Shown here: positions 42,512 through 51,174 of the stretch, one piece after another
Layout: each line of letters opens with the position of its first letter
Numbering within the stretch: position 1 is the stretch's first letter
Assembly (NCBI RefSeq): GCF_026410195.1
Contig: NZ_JAPMLM010000068.1
Span: 253,001-317,000 of the forward strand
Length of the DNA stretch: 64,000 nt
Origin: Xanthomarina sp. F2636L
GTDB lineage: Bacteria > Bacteroidota > Bacteroidia > Flavobacteriales > Flavobacteriaceae
Direction of reading: 5' to 3'
Position numbers and translations under genes: made by a program
The notes under the pieces: model-generated
The model's database searches: none
What the model saw: only the letters and a program-made list of their open reading frames with translations
Told to the model about the DNA's origin: nothing

Positions 42512-43921
42512 TTATTTCTCGCTCTTGTCTTGATAACCTAAAATTTTAAGTAAATCTTCACTTTTTTGTTGTTCGCTAAATAATTCGGTCGAGATGTTTC
42601 CATCTGCATCCTTATTAATTAAAATATGTTTTGGTGAAGGTATTAAACAGTGTTGCAATCCTCCAAATCCTCCAATAGTTTCTTGGTAAGCTCCAGTATT
42701 AAAGAAGCCAAGATATAAAGGTTTTTCTTTATTGTATTTTGGTAAATAGATAGCGTTCATATGCTGTTCGCTGTTGTAATAATCGTCGCTATCACAAGTT
42801 AAACCACCCAACAACACACGCTCGTAACTTTCATGCCATCTATTAATTGGTAACATTATAAACCGCTTATTAATAGCCCAAGTATCTGGTAGGGTTGTAA
42901 TAAAAGACGAATTAATCATGTTCCACTTCTCACGATCGTTTTGTTGCTTTTGGTAAAGTACTTCATAAATAGCACCACCACTTTCACCTACGGTAAAACT
43001 ACCAAATTCGGTAAAAATATTTGGAACAGGAACTTCTTCTTGCTCACAAAATGATTTGATTTGATTGATAATTTCATCAACCATATACTCATAATCAAAA
43101 TCGAATGCCAAAGAGTTTTTAATAGGAAATCCTCCGCCAATATTTAAACTATCTAAAGACGGGCAAATTTGTTTTAAACTGGTATAAACTTTTAAACATT
43201 TAGAAAGCTCATTCCAATAGTATGCATTATCTCTAATCCCTGTATTGATAAAAAAGTGAAGCATCTTAAGTTTCACTTTCTTATTATCTTTAATCTGTCT
43301 GTTGTAAAAGGGTACTATGTTTTTGTAGCCAATTCCAAGACGTGAAGTATAAAATTCAAATTTTGGTTCTTCTTCAGAAGCTATTCGAATTCCAATATTG
43401 TATTTGCCTTTAATTTCTTCGGAAAGCAACTCTATTTCTTCGTAATTATCAATAATTGGAATACAATTTTTATGTCCATTATTTATTAGTCTAGCAATAT
43501 TTGTAACATATTGTGCACGTTTAAAACCATTACTAATTACATATGTTTTGTCTGTGATTTTCCCTTCGGCTTTTAAGTTTTCAACAATATCAATATCGAA
43601 AGCAGAAGAGGTTTCAATATGAATATCGTTACTTAAAGCTTCGTTTAAAACATGCTTAAAATGCGAGCTTTTTGTACAATAACAATAATGGTATTTGCCT
43701 TTATATTTATGATTTTTTATAGCCTTTGCAAACCATTCTTTTGCTCGACCAATATTATTAGAAATCTGTGGTAAATAAGTGAATTTTAACGGTGTTCCGT
43801 ATTCTTCTACTAAACCCATTAAATCTATATCATGAAATTGAAGATGTTTATCTTCTAACTTAAATTCTTCCTGAGGGAAATAAAAAGTTTGATTGATTAA
43901 ATCAATATATTTTGTATTCAT
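42512..43921 (-). CDS. speA: Arginine decarboxylase (PLP fold type III)
   Basis: A 469-aa PLP enzyme that would make agmatine from arginine. The PLP Lys is in YCYCTKSSHFKH, the phosphate-binding glycines in NIGGGFPI, and the second substrate region in GAYQETIGGFGG. It is shorter than the 630-aa E. coli SpeA and lacks its inserted helical bundle, which is normal for the Bacteroidota form. It is the first gene of the polyamine operon; agmatinase follows. Related enzymes decarboxylate diaminopimelate or ornithine; agmatinase next door decides for arginine. Confidence 0.9.
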   Translation of the reverse strand: MNTKYIDLINQTFYFPQEEFKLEDKHLQFHDIDLMGLVEEYGTPLKFTYLPQISNNIGRAKEWFAKAIKNHKYKGKYHYCYCTKSSHFKHVLNEALSNDIHIETSSAFDIDIVENLKAEGKITDKTYVISNGFKRAQYVTNIARLINNGHKNCIPIIDNYEEIELLSEEIKGKYNIGIRIASEEEPKFEFYTSRLGIGYKNIVPFYNRQIKDNKKVKLKMLHFFINTGIRDNAYYWNELSKCLKVYTSLKQICPSLDSLNIGGGFPIKNSLAFDFDYEYMVDEIINQIKSFCEQEEVPVPNIFTEFGSFTVGESGGAIYEVLYQKQQNDREKWNMINSSFITTLPDTWAINKRFIMLPINRWHESYERVLLGGLTCDSDDYYNSEQHMNAIYLPKYNKEKPLYLGFFNTGAYQETIGGFGGLQHCLIPSPKHILINKDADGNISTELFSEQQKSEDLLKILGYQDKSEK

Positions 43922-44017
43922 TTTGTGTTTTTAAAATTGTAATTATTCAAATTAATGGAAACTAAACCCTTAAAGGTAAACAATAATGAATACAAATCAA
44001 ACTTGAATTTGGCTTTG

Positions 44018-44205
44018 AGTTGTAGGCATAAAGCCATAGATATGCTGACTAGCACATATGGATAAGATGGAAGATAGCTTTAAAATTCGGTTGCTTAATC
44101 TGTAAGCTGCTTTTGAGGATGACTTCCTAATTCTCAAAAGCCCGAACATAGAAACACAGTTCAATTTGTTCAGCTAAATATGCTGCAAAAGAAATACTTT
44201 TTTTT
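44018..44205 (+). ncRNA. Structured RNA candidate with 6S RNA-like fold
   Basis: The span folds into a rod about 175 bases long. Closing helix: 44020-44030 with 44179-44188 (TTGTAGgCATA and TATGCTGCAA, ten pairs, one G-U, one bulge). Second helix: 44044-44049 with 44168-44174. After a large open central region: TTCGG (44086-44090) with CCGAA (44142-44146), a small hairpin GCTTA/TAAGC (44093-44107), and GCTTTTGAG (44109-44117) with CTCAAAAGC (44133-44141). A T run (44198-44205) follows. Size, end pairing, central bubble and terminal hairpin match 6S RNA, which binds the main RNA polymerase. A near -7 box (TGAATTTG, 44004-44011) would start transcription at about 44018. The rest of 43922-44413 has no gene. 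Confidence 0.45.
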
Positions 44206-44413
44206 ATAAAATTATTCTTTTTTCAAAAAATTTTTGGGTTTTTATTTTTTGTAAAAAACCTTTAAAAATCGGACGCTAAACAACTGGTTGAAACATAATT
44301 ACAACATCAATATAAAAATTCGTAATTTAGAGCTTTAGCAAAAGAGTTTGTTTGCTTTCAAAAGTTTAAATAGTTGAAAACAAACATGAATTTATAATTT
44401 TAAAACATTAAAA

Positions 44414-44653
44414 ATGTCAGAACAAGTTCAATTAGTACCAAACAATTCCCTTATTACAAAAACACCTGAAGAAGGCAGACAATTAGCTGTAAAAATGGCA
44501 AGACTTATTATTAAAGTAACTCAGCCAGATGCTAAAGTAAGAGAGAGATTACGTCCTGTTTATGCCGAAGACGCTGCTATGTTGCTAGCTGTAGGCCAAA
44601 CCGTAGCAACCGAATTTGCTACTATTGCAGCCGCCAATAATTATTGGAAATAA
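44414..44653 (+). CDS. Small conserved-looking hypothetical protein
   Basis: A 79-aa protein, mostly helical, with no signal peptide: TPEEGRQLAVKMARLIIKVTQPDAKVRERLRPVYAEDAAMLLAVGQTVATEFATIAAANNYWK. I do not recognise it. Codon use looks normal, and the gene is followed after 17 bases by a strong terminator, so it is probably real and monocistronic. About 200 AT-rich bases separate it from the RNA candidate upstream. Confidence 0.7.
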   Translation: MSEQVQLVPNNSLITKTPEEGRQLAVKMARLIIKVTQPDAKVRERLRPVYAEDAAMLLAVGQTVATEFATIAAANNYWK

Positions 44654-44670
44654 TTTAAAAAATGCATAAA

Positions 44671-44717
44671 AAAAATCAACTAATTAGAATTCAATAACTT
44701 CTAATTAGTTGATTTTT
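44671..44717. terminator. Bidirectional terminator
   Basis: A 19-base perfect inverted repeat (44671-44689 with 44699-44717; core ATCAACTAATTAGAA) with flanking A and T runs. It serves the small plus-strand gene at 44414-44653 and the minus-strand pseudouridine-synthase-like gene ending at 44739. Confidence 0.85.
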
Positions 44718-44738
44718 ATAATTAAGAGGGAAAAGGAA

Positions 44739-45647
44739 CTACAACATTTTCAGAGTGTTTAATTCTTGCTCTGTGAGGTGTTTCCAATGTCCTCTAGGAA
44801 TATCTTTTTTGGTGAGATGCCCAATAGCTACGCAGTCTACACTAATAATATCGTACTTTAACTCGTCGAAAATAGTTCTTAGAATGGTGTTTCCTGTATT
44901 TTTAATTTTTAGACCTATCTCTTTTTTAGATGCTCCTTCAATGTAACTAATCTCTTCAACAGCAATTAATTTTCCATCTACTTTAAAACCTTCTCTAATT
45001 TTTTTAAGATCGTCAATCTTCAAATTTTTATCTAATTCAATATGAAATAAACGCGGTACGCCATGTTTAGAATTAGTAAATTTTGCTGCCACATTGTCGT
45101 CGTTAGTAAACAATAGAAGTCCTTTAGAATTTCTACCTAAACGGCCTATTGGTTTTATTCTTGAATCTGTTGCATTGGCAACTAAATCCATAACCGTTCT
45201 TCCCTTACCTTCTGCCGTAGTTGTTGCAAAACCTTTAGGTTTATTAAGTAATACGTATGCTTTCTTTTCCGGGGTTATTCTTCTACCGTCGTAACGAACG
45301 TCGTCTTCCAACTTCACTTTATAACCCATTTCGGTTACAATCTTCCCGTTAACAGATACTAAACCAATAGCAATATGCTCATCTGCTTCTCTACGAGAAC
45401 AAATACCAGAATTAGCGATATATTTATTTAAACGAATTTCGTTTGAATTGGATTTCTTTGGCGCTGACTTTTTATTCTCCTGAGCTTTTGAAGAAGAAAA
45501 CGCTTGTTTTTTTAAAGGCGAATTTCCTCTGGCATAACTTTTCTGTTTATCCGAACCGGCTCCACGACTTGATTGGCTAGCTCCTCCTTTTTCCTGTCCT
45601 CTTCCAGAAGACTTTCTCTTACTACTGCTACCTTGATGTCTACTCAT
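44739..45647 (-). CDS. RsuA/RluB-family pseudouridine synthase-like protein lacking the catalytic Asp
   Basis: A 302-aa protein: a disordered Ser/Lys/Arg/Gly-rich leader (1-68), an S4 RNA-binding domain (about 70-115, IRLNKYIANSGICSRREADEHI) and a pseudouridine synthase domain (about 128-290). The key motif normally reads GRLDxxTxGLLL; here it is GRLGRNSKGLLLFTND, with Gly171 in place of the catalytic Asp. The gene is otherwise intact. So it may bind rRNA without modifying it, or act in another way. The basic leader suggests ribosome contact. A terminator follows, and the prenyltransferase gene lies about 100 bases upstream on the same strand. Confidence 0.88.
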   Translation of the reverse strand: MSRHQGSSSKRKSSGRGQEKGGASQSSRGAGSDKQKSYARGNSPLKKQAFSSSKAQENKKSAPKKSNSNEIRLNKYIANSGICSRREADEHIAIGLVSVNGKIVTEMGYKVKLEDDVRYDGRRITPEKKAYVLLNKPKGFATTTAEGKGRTVMDLVANATDSRIKPIGRLGRNSKGLLLFTNDDNVAAKFTNSKHGVPRLFHIELDKNLKIDDLKKIREGFKVDGKLIAVEEISYIEGASKKEIGLKIKNTGNTILRTIFDELKYDIISVDCVAIGHLTKKDIPRGHWKHLTEQELNTLKML

Positions 45648-45753
45648 ATTCTTTTCCCATAAAAACGGGAATATTTTTTTAATTAAAACTTTCTAAATGT
45701 TGGCACAAAGATACAGAAAGACCTTTTGCTTTCAAGCATCTAAGCCATAAATA

Positions 45754-46656
45754 TTAAATTCTATTAAGTACTAAGTCTATATTTATTAGCATGATACTGA
45801 AAACACCAGCTACAATAATAAACTTTAAAATGTTGTGTAATAATAAATAGTGAGTCTTAGTTTTCGATGCCCAAAGCAGAATAATAAACAGAAGTAATAA
45901 GAAAGCACTCAAATAAAAGAAATATACCATTTGTCCCACATGAAAGTGAAACAATAAATAATAAGTTGGAATAGTAGTTAATAAAGCTAGGATAGTTAGC
46001 ATGACTTTTGAAACATTTTCGCCATAAACAATAGGAATGGTTTGATAATTTAAAACCAAATCTCCTTTTATATTTTCTAAATCTTTGGTCAATTCTCGCA
46101 TAGAAATAATTAGAAACAGAAAGGCTGCATGGACAAAAATTACATGTTCAAAGTTTTTATAATATATAAAAATGGCAAAAAATGGTGTAATGGTTAAGAT
46201 TGCCGAAGTTAAATTTCCAATAAATGGTAGTTTTTTTAATTTATGCGAATAAAACCAAATAGCGAAAATATATAACGAAAAGAAGACAACAGCTCGAAAC
46301 GAAACATAACTAGCCATAATTACAGCCATAAAGTTAAGCACAAAATACAGAGACAATTTGGTATTCTGACTAACCAATCTATCTAATTGAGACTTTTGTG
46401 GCCGATTGATTAAGTCCTTTTCCGAATCGTAGAAATTATTAATAATATAACCACCTGCAATAGTAGCAGCAGATGCCAGCACCAACATTAAAAGGTTTAC
46501 ATCTAAAACAACTTCCCGTAAGGATAAATCGTGAGCAAGAATATAAATAGCTGTTAAATACTGAGCAAAAACAACAATAAGAATATTATATCCTCTAACT
46601 ACAGAAAACATGCTGAAAAACTTAAGTAGAATGTGTTTCTGTCTTCTGGTAAACAT
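45754..46656 (-). CDS. UbiA-family prenyltransferase
   Basis: A 300-aa membrane protein with about eight hydrophobic segments. The first Asp-rich motif of UbiA enzymes is NNFYDSEKDLINRP and the second lies around LTKDLENIKGD. Flavobacterial members are usually named geranylgeranylglycerol-phosphate geranylgeranyltransferase, but the true acceptor (quinone, heme or lipid head) is uncertain. Two mevalonate pathway genes lie just upstream on the same strand, which supports isoprenoid use. Confidence 0.87.
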   Translation of the reverse strand: MFTRRQKHILLKFFSMFSVVRGYNILIVVFAQYLTAIYILAHDLSLREVVLDVNLLMLVLASAATIAGGYIINNFYDSEKDLINRPQKSQLDRLVSQNTKLSLYFVLNFMAVIMASYVSFRAVVFFSLYIFAIWFYSHKLKKLPFIGNLTSAILTITPFFAIFIYYKNFEHVIFVHAAFLFLIISMRELTKDLENIKGDLVLNYQTIPIVYGENVSKVMLTILALLTTIPTYYLLFHFHVGQMVYFFYLSAFLLLLFIILLWASKTKTHYLLLHNILKFIIVAGVFSIMLINIDLVLNRI

Positions 46657-46709
46657 TTGTCTAAAGTAAAATAAGATTCTCTGACATTGGTAAGAATAGT
46701 ATTGGTTAC

Positions 46710-47639
46710 CTAAAAATTATAAACCACTTCTAAGTTATAATCTTTAAGAGATTGTTTTGCTTTGTCAATATCCTCCGTAAAACCAAGAATATATCCGCCA
46801 CCTCCAGAACCGCAAAGTTTTAGGTAGTATTCATTTGTTTCGATACCTTTTTTCCATAGTTCATGAAACTGCTGAGGAATCATAGGCTTAAAGTGACTTA
46901 ACACCACTTTTGACAATTTTTTAGTATTCCCAAATAAGGATTTAATATCGCCTTTAAGAAAATCGTCTACACAAGCATCTGTATGTTTAATAAACTGATT
47001 TTTAAGCATGTTTCTAAAGCCTTCTTGCTTCATGTTTTCCATAAAAATACTCACCATTGGAGCGGTTTCTCCTGTAATACCACTATCAATTAAAAAAACC
47101 GCATTTTTACCTTCGGTATTTTGAGAAGGAATTCCTGTAGCTTCAATATTATCTTTAGAATTAATAAGAATTGGAATACTTAAATAACTATTTAAAGGAT
47201 CTAATCCTGAAGATTTTCCATGGAAAAAAGACTCCATAGCAGAGAAAATTGCTTTTAATTTTAATAGTTTTTCTCTAGTTAAATTCTCTAGAACTGTTAT
47301 TTTATCGAAGGCATATTGATCGTAAATAGCAGCTACTAATGCGCCACTACTTCCAACTCCGTATCCTTGAGGTATTGAAGAATCAAAATACATTCCAGCA
47401 TCGACATCTTGCTGAAGTTTTTCAAAGTCGAAGCTAACTAAAGAGGCATCCACATTTTTAAGAAAAGCCACGAAACGACGCAAACCTTCGTTAGATTTTA
47501 TAGCGACTTCAGAAGTGCCATCTCCCATTTTTAATGCACCATTATAAAAATTATAAGGTATTGATAAACCTTTGGAATCTTTGATGATTCCATATTCTCC
47601 GAAGAGTAATATTTTTGAGTAAAAAAGGGGTCCTTTCAT
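46710..47639 (-). CDS. Mevalonate kinase (GHMP kinase)
   Basis: A GHMP kinase of 309 aa from the ATG at 47639 (MKGPLFYSKILLFGEYGI); a longer frame adds nine residues from 47666. The ATP loop is PQGYGVGSSGALVAAIYD, and the C-terminal GHMP motif is LKLCGSGGGGYILGF. It would phosphorylate mevalonate in the route to isopentenyl diphosphate. It lies about 60 bases after the diphosphomevalonate decarboxylase gene. A phosphomevalonate kinase role cannot be excluded from sequence alone. Confidence 0.87.
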   Translation of the reverse strand: MKGPLFYSKILLFGEYGIIKDSKGLSIPYNFYNGALKMGDGTSEVAIKSNEGLRRFVAFLKNVDASLVSFDFEKLQQDVDAGMYFDSSIPQGYGVGSSGALVAAIYDQYAFDKITVLENLTREKLLKLKAIFSAMESFFHGKSSGLDPLNSYLSIPILINSKDNIEATGIPSQNTEGKNAVFLIDSGITGETAPMVSIFMENMKQEGFRNMLKNQFIKHTDACVDDFLKGDIKSLFGNTKKLSKVVLSHFKPMIPQQFHELWKKGIETNEYYLKLCGSGGGGYILGFTEDIDKAKQSLKDYNLEVVYNF

Positions 47640-47702
47640 AAAATAGTATTCAGTCTCAGCGTACAATAATTAACAACTGTTATTCAAATATACGTAATAA
47701 AA

Positions 47703-48782
47703 TTATAATTGGTTTGCACCAAATCCAATTTGATCGCAAATATATTGTTCGTTTTGACAATATGCAACTAATTCATTCTTAATGAAGTCTAAGATAACAT
47801 TAGCTTCTTTTTTAGGATAAAGCACATGCACATTTGCGCCAGCATCCAAGGTAAATCCAATATGCAAACCTGTTCTTTCTCTAAAACTCCAGATTTTATT
47901 GATAATTTCAAGTGTATTAGGTTTCATTAAAATAAAATACGGCATACTTGTCATCATCATGGCATGCAAGGTCAGAGCTTCACTTTCCATCAAAGCTATA
48001 AACTTGTTTAAATCTCCAGATTCAAGAATGGGTTTTAGTTTTTCAAGATTTTCATGCGCTTGCTTAAAACGGTTTTCTGCATAGGGATGCGCATGCATTA
48101 AATTATGCCCAACGGTACTGCTAACTTGTTTTTCGCCTTTATCAACTAGTAGAATAGTATCTTGATAGTCTTTAAAATTCTCATGAACCTGATATGGATA
48201 TTTTGTTCCATATAAATCGCTACTTCCCGATATAGCATCCGTTTGCCCCCAAACTATTATATCGCCTTCAAGACTTCTACAAGCAGAACCAGAACCTAAA
48301 CGTGCTAAAAAAGATGCTTTTTGATTAAAATAATTGGTTGTCATTTTTGGTTTTAATTGCTTTTCCATGCTCATGAAGCATAAAGCCAAAGCACTCATTC
48401 CCGAAGCAGAAGATGCAATTCCAGAACTATGAGGAAAGGTGTTTGAGGTTTCAATTTTAAAGTGATAATTCTTCAGAAAAGGTAAATAAACATGGATTCG
48501 TTTTAAAAAGGTTTCGATTTTTGGTTTAAAATCGTCTTTCTTTTCACCATCTAGATATACTTCAAATGAAAAATCAGTATCTGACTCTTTTGTTCTATAT
48601 GATAATTCGGTAATGGTTTTACAGTTATTCAAAGTAAAACTAATAGATGGGTTTGCCGGAATTTGGTTTTCCTTTTTTCCCCAGTATTTTACTAAAGCAA
48701 TATTACTTGGCGATTCCCAAGTAACTTTTCCAGTTTCAAGTGTTTTTGAATATGCGCTAGGTATAAAATCTGTCTCTGTCAT
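47703..48782 (-). CDS. mvaD: Diphosphomevalonate decarboxylase
   Basis: A 359-aa GHMP-fold enzyme that makes isopentenyl diphosphate from mevalonate diphosphate with ATP. Signatures are SPSNIALVKYWGKKE, NPSISFTLNN, HSSGIASSASGMSALAL (ATP loop), RLGSGSACRSLEGD and the catalytic Asp region FTLDAGANVH. It is full length and is the first gene of the minus-strand isoprenoid run (mvaD, kinase, UbiA). Confidence 0.93.
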   Translation of the reverse strand: MTETDFIPSAYSKTLETGKVTWESPSNIALVKYWGKKENQIPANPSISFTLNNCKTITELSYRTKESDTDFSFEVYLDGEKKDDFKPKIETFLKRIHVYLPFLKNYHFKIETSNTFPHSSGIASSASGMSALALCFMSMEKQLKPKMTTNYFNQKASFLARLGSGSACRSLEGDIIVWGQTDAISGSSDLYGTKYPYQVHENFKDYQDTILLVDKGEKQVSSTVGHNLMHAHPYAENRFKQAHENLEKLKPILESGDLNKFIALMESEALTLHAMMMTSMPYFILMKPNTLEIINKIWSFRERTGLHIGFTLDAGANVHVLYPKKEANVILDFIKNELVAYCQNEQYICDQIGFGANQL

Positions 48783-48802
48783 TTACTGTTTTTATTCTAA
48801 AA

Positions 48803-48830
48803 AAAAAGACTGTCTGAGGACAGGTTTTTT
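48803..48830 (-). terminator. Terminator after the toxin-antitoxin/DUF1697 operon
   Basis: An imperfect hairpin with a GACTGTC/GACAGGT core, a TGAG loop and flanking A and T runs. On the minus strand it comes 36 bases after the DUF1697 stop and before the mvaD start. Confidence 0.65.
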
Positions 48831-48866
48831 ATTTGTTTACTTATGAGATGCAAAAATAAGGAATAT

Positions 48867-49415
48867 CTAAGGTTCTTTTTCACTTTTCAAAGACATTGCT
48901 ATTAACTTTAGCATCGTATTATAATTTCTAGCGGTTGCAAATGTATTGAGTTTACCTTCAAAATAATTTACATTGAATTTAGCCTTTCCATAACCTTTCC
49001 CACTAAAAAAATAAATACAATTCTTTATGATTTTATATTCTTCGTCCTCATAAACTTTCTTAGAAGCAACTTTAATTAAGTCTGGACTTGGTGTGTTGTG
49101 CAGCATGACAAAATAACTTGACTTCTTTTTTTCTTCCGAAAATGGACAGGTATCAAAAATACATTCCAAATCCTGTCTTGTTTTTGCTAAAACAGATACT
49201 TCATATCCAAATTTTTTAAAAATGGTAGTCTTGACAATTTCTTCTATATCTAATAGACTCTTTTCTGAAGACTGTAAAACAATATTTCCACTTTGTATAT
49301 ACGTTTCTACATTTTTAAAACCTGTATTAGATAGTAATTCACGCAAATCTGCCATGAGGATTTTTTTATGTCCCCCAACGTTAATTCCTTTTAGAAAAAT
49401 GATGTAATTATTCAA
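48867..49415 (-). CDS. DUF1697 protein
   Basis: A 182-aa DUF1697 protein. Landmarks are YIIFLKGINVGGHKKILMADLRELL, FKNVETYIQSGNIVL and the C-terminal FNVNYFEGKLNTFATARNYNTM. Function is unknown. The start is a TTG at 49415, directly after the stop of the toxin gene (TAATTG), so it is translated from the same message as the toxin-antitoxin pair. Confidence 0.87.
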   Translation of the reverse strand: MNNYIIFLKGINVGGHKKILMADLRELLSNTGFKNVETYIQSGNIVLQSSEKSLLDIEEIVKTTIFKKFGYEVSVLAKTRQDLECIFDTCPFSEEKKKSSYFVMLHNTPSPDLIKVASKKVYEDEEYKIIKNCIYFFSGKGYGKAKFNVNYFEGKLNTFATARNYNTMLKLIAMSLKSEKEP

Positions 49416-49688
49416 TTAAAAGTCTTGATTTTGGTTTAGGATTCTATAAACTATAATGTTATTGTTTTCCTTAACTCTATAGTGGATCGTATAATTAAAA
49501 TGTTCAAATTTGATAAACCTTACAGCCTTGTATCGCTCTTGAAAAGCTCTGGGCATAGAAATTATTAACCTTAATTGATTAACCAGATCATCTAAAAACT
49601 CCTCTTCTCTGTTAATTAATTTAAAATAACATTGAGCACGATACAACTCTAGTTTCGCCTCTTCCGAAAATTCATAATTTTCTTCCAT
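49416..49688 (-). CDS. RelE/ParE-family toxin
   Basis: A 90-aa protein: FSEEAKLELYRAQCYFK opens the fold and ERYKAVRFIKFEHFNYTIHYRV ... IIVYRIL closes it, as in ParE/RelE toxins. It overlaps the upstream antitoxin gene by 17 bases. RelE types cut mRNA on the ribosome and ParE types poison gyrase; the sequence does not decide between them. Confidence 0.85.
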   Translation of the reverse strand: MEENYEFSEEAKLELYRAQCYFKLINREEEFLDDLVNQLRLIISMPRAFQERYKAVRFIKFEHFNYTIHYRVKENNNIIVYRILNQNQDF

Positions 49689-49923
49689 ACTCTTTAAGAA
49701 CTTGATCGAATGAATATGTTTTCAACAATCCTTTTTCATCTCGCTCAATCATATCATCAATCATTGCTTTATACGCTTCAGACGGTTCACTATAGCGCAT
49801 AGCAGTGTTTTCCAAAGTATATTCTAGATAGTTTTTTAACGAACGCTTTTGAAGTTTTGCTTGCTTTTCGAGGATTTCGATGGCTTTATTATCTAATTCG
49901 ATTAACTTTTTTGTCTTTCCCAT
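49672..49923 (-). CDS. Antitoxin of the RelE/ParE pair
   Basis: An 83-aa protein. The N-terminus (KLIELDNKAIEILEKQAKLQKRSLKNYLEYTLENTA) resembles a ribbon-helix-helix DNA-binding domain, and the charged C-terminus (DEKGLLKTYSFDQVLKEYGRKL) would wrap the toxin. It is the first gene of the pair and probably represses its own promoter. Confidence 0.82.
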   Translation of the reverse strand: MGKTKKLIELDNKAIEILEKQAKLQKRSLKNYLEYTLENTAMRYSEPSEAYKAMIDDMIERDEKGLLKTYSFDQVLKEYGRKL

Positions 49924-49962
49924 AATACATAAATCATATATAGTAAATATATATAAAATATA

Positions 49963-51174
49963 TTAATTACATATAGACTTAGCCACAATAAAAGCACCTG
50001 TCCAGGCGTTCTGAAAATTAAAACCTCCAGTAACAGCGTCTATATTGAGGACTTCTCCTGCTAAATAAAGATTTTTATGACGTTTACTTTCAAAGGTTTT
50101 AAAATTGATTTCTTTTAAATCGACACCTCCAGCTGTAACAAATTCTTCTTTAAAAGTACTTTTTCCATCTACCTGAAAAACAGCTTGTGTTAATTGTGAC
50201 GCTAAGTTTTCTAATTGCTGTTTGTTTAAATCGGCCCAACGTGTGTTCTTATCCATTTTAGAAGCTAAAACTAACTTATGCCATAAGCGCTTGGGCAGTT
50301 CAAACTGAGTGGATTTAAAAACAGTTTTCTTAGCTAGATCCTGTTTTAATTCTTTTAACCTTTCCATACAATCTTCTAAAGATTGCCTGATAAAATTAAT
50401 TTCAATTTCAAATTTATATTGCTGTTTTGCCAATTCAATGGCTCCAAAAGCTGATAGTTTTAAAATAGCTGGAGCGCTCATTCCTACGTGGGTAATAAGC
50501 AAAGGACCTTCACTCCATAAATCTGTTCCTAACACTTTAACCTCAACATTTAAAGCTACCACTCCGGGAATATCTTTAATCCGTTCGTCTTTTATATCGA
50601 AAGTAAAAAGTGAAGGAACCGGTTGAATGATGCTGTGTCCCAAATTTTCAAGTAGTTTCCATATTTTTGGATTGCTTCCGGTAGCTATAACCAGTTTTTC
50701 AGCAGAAAAAGTCCCTTGTGATGTTTCTAAATTCCAAAGTGAGTCTTTTTTGCTTACGGTTTTTAAAGCATGATTATACAAAACCTCAACTTTGAATTTC
50801 TCTGCTTCAGTTAAAAAACAATCTATAATTGTTTGAGACGAATTAGACTCTGGAAACATTCTACCATCTTCTTCAATTTTTAAAAGAACACCTCGTTTTT
50901 CAAACCATTCAATGGTATCTCCTGTCATAAATTGATGAAAAGGACCTAACAATTCCTTGTCACCTCGTGGGTAATTTAAAACTAACTCTTGTGGAATAAA
51001 TTCGGCGTGTGTTACATTGCAGCGTCCGCCTCCAGAAATCTTCACCTTTTGTAAACCTTCTTTTCCACGTTCTAGAATGGCAACACTTAACTTCGGGTTT
51101 TGTTCAGCAATATTAATTGCTGCAAAAAATCCAGCTGCACCTCCTCCAATTATAATGACATCTTTTTTAATCAT
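49963..51174 (-). CDS. HI0933/BaiN-type NAD(P)/FAD-dependent oxidoreductase
   Basis: A 403-aa flavoprotein of the HI0933 family. The FAD fold is DVIIIGGGAAGFFAAINIAE, followed by ILERGKEGLQKVKISGGGRCNVTH, with a C-terminal FVTAGGVDLKEI and LYLAGEVLNIDAVTGGFNFQ. The physiological reaction of most members is not known; BaiN reduces bile acid intermediates. It overlaps by four bases the phosphodiesterase gene upstream. Confidence 0.92.
   Translation of the reverse strand: MIKKDVIIIGGGAAGFFAAINIAEQNPKLSVAILERGKEGLQKVKISGGGRCNVTHAEFIPQELVLNYPRGDKELLGPFHQFMTGDTIEWFEKRGVLLKIEEDGRMFPESNSSQTIIDCFLTEAEKFKVEVLYNHALKTVSKKDSLWNLETSQGTFSAEKLVIATGSNPKIWKLLENLGHSIIQPVPSLFTFDIKDERIKDIPGVVALNVEVKVLGTDLWSEGPLLITHVGMSAPAILKLSAFGAIELAKQQYKFEIEINFIRQSLEDCMERLKELKQDLAKKTVFKSTQFELPKRLWHKLVLASKMDKNTRWADLNKQQLENLASQLTQAVFQVDGKSTFKEEFVTAGGVDLKEINFKTFESKRHKNLYLAGEVLNIDAVTGGFNFQNAWTGAFIVAKSICN

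Noticed and set aside
45653-45676. Hairpin (CCCATAAAAACGGG) with T run as a terminator
   Set aside because: It is oriented for the plus strand, where no transcript is expected, and lies in the leader of the minus-strand pseudouridine-synthase-like gene; it may be chance.
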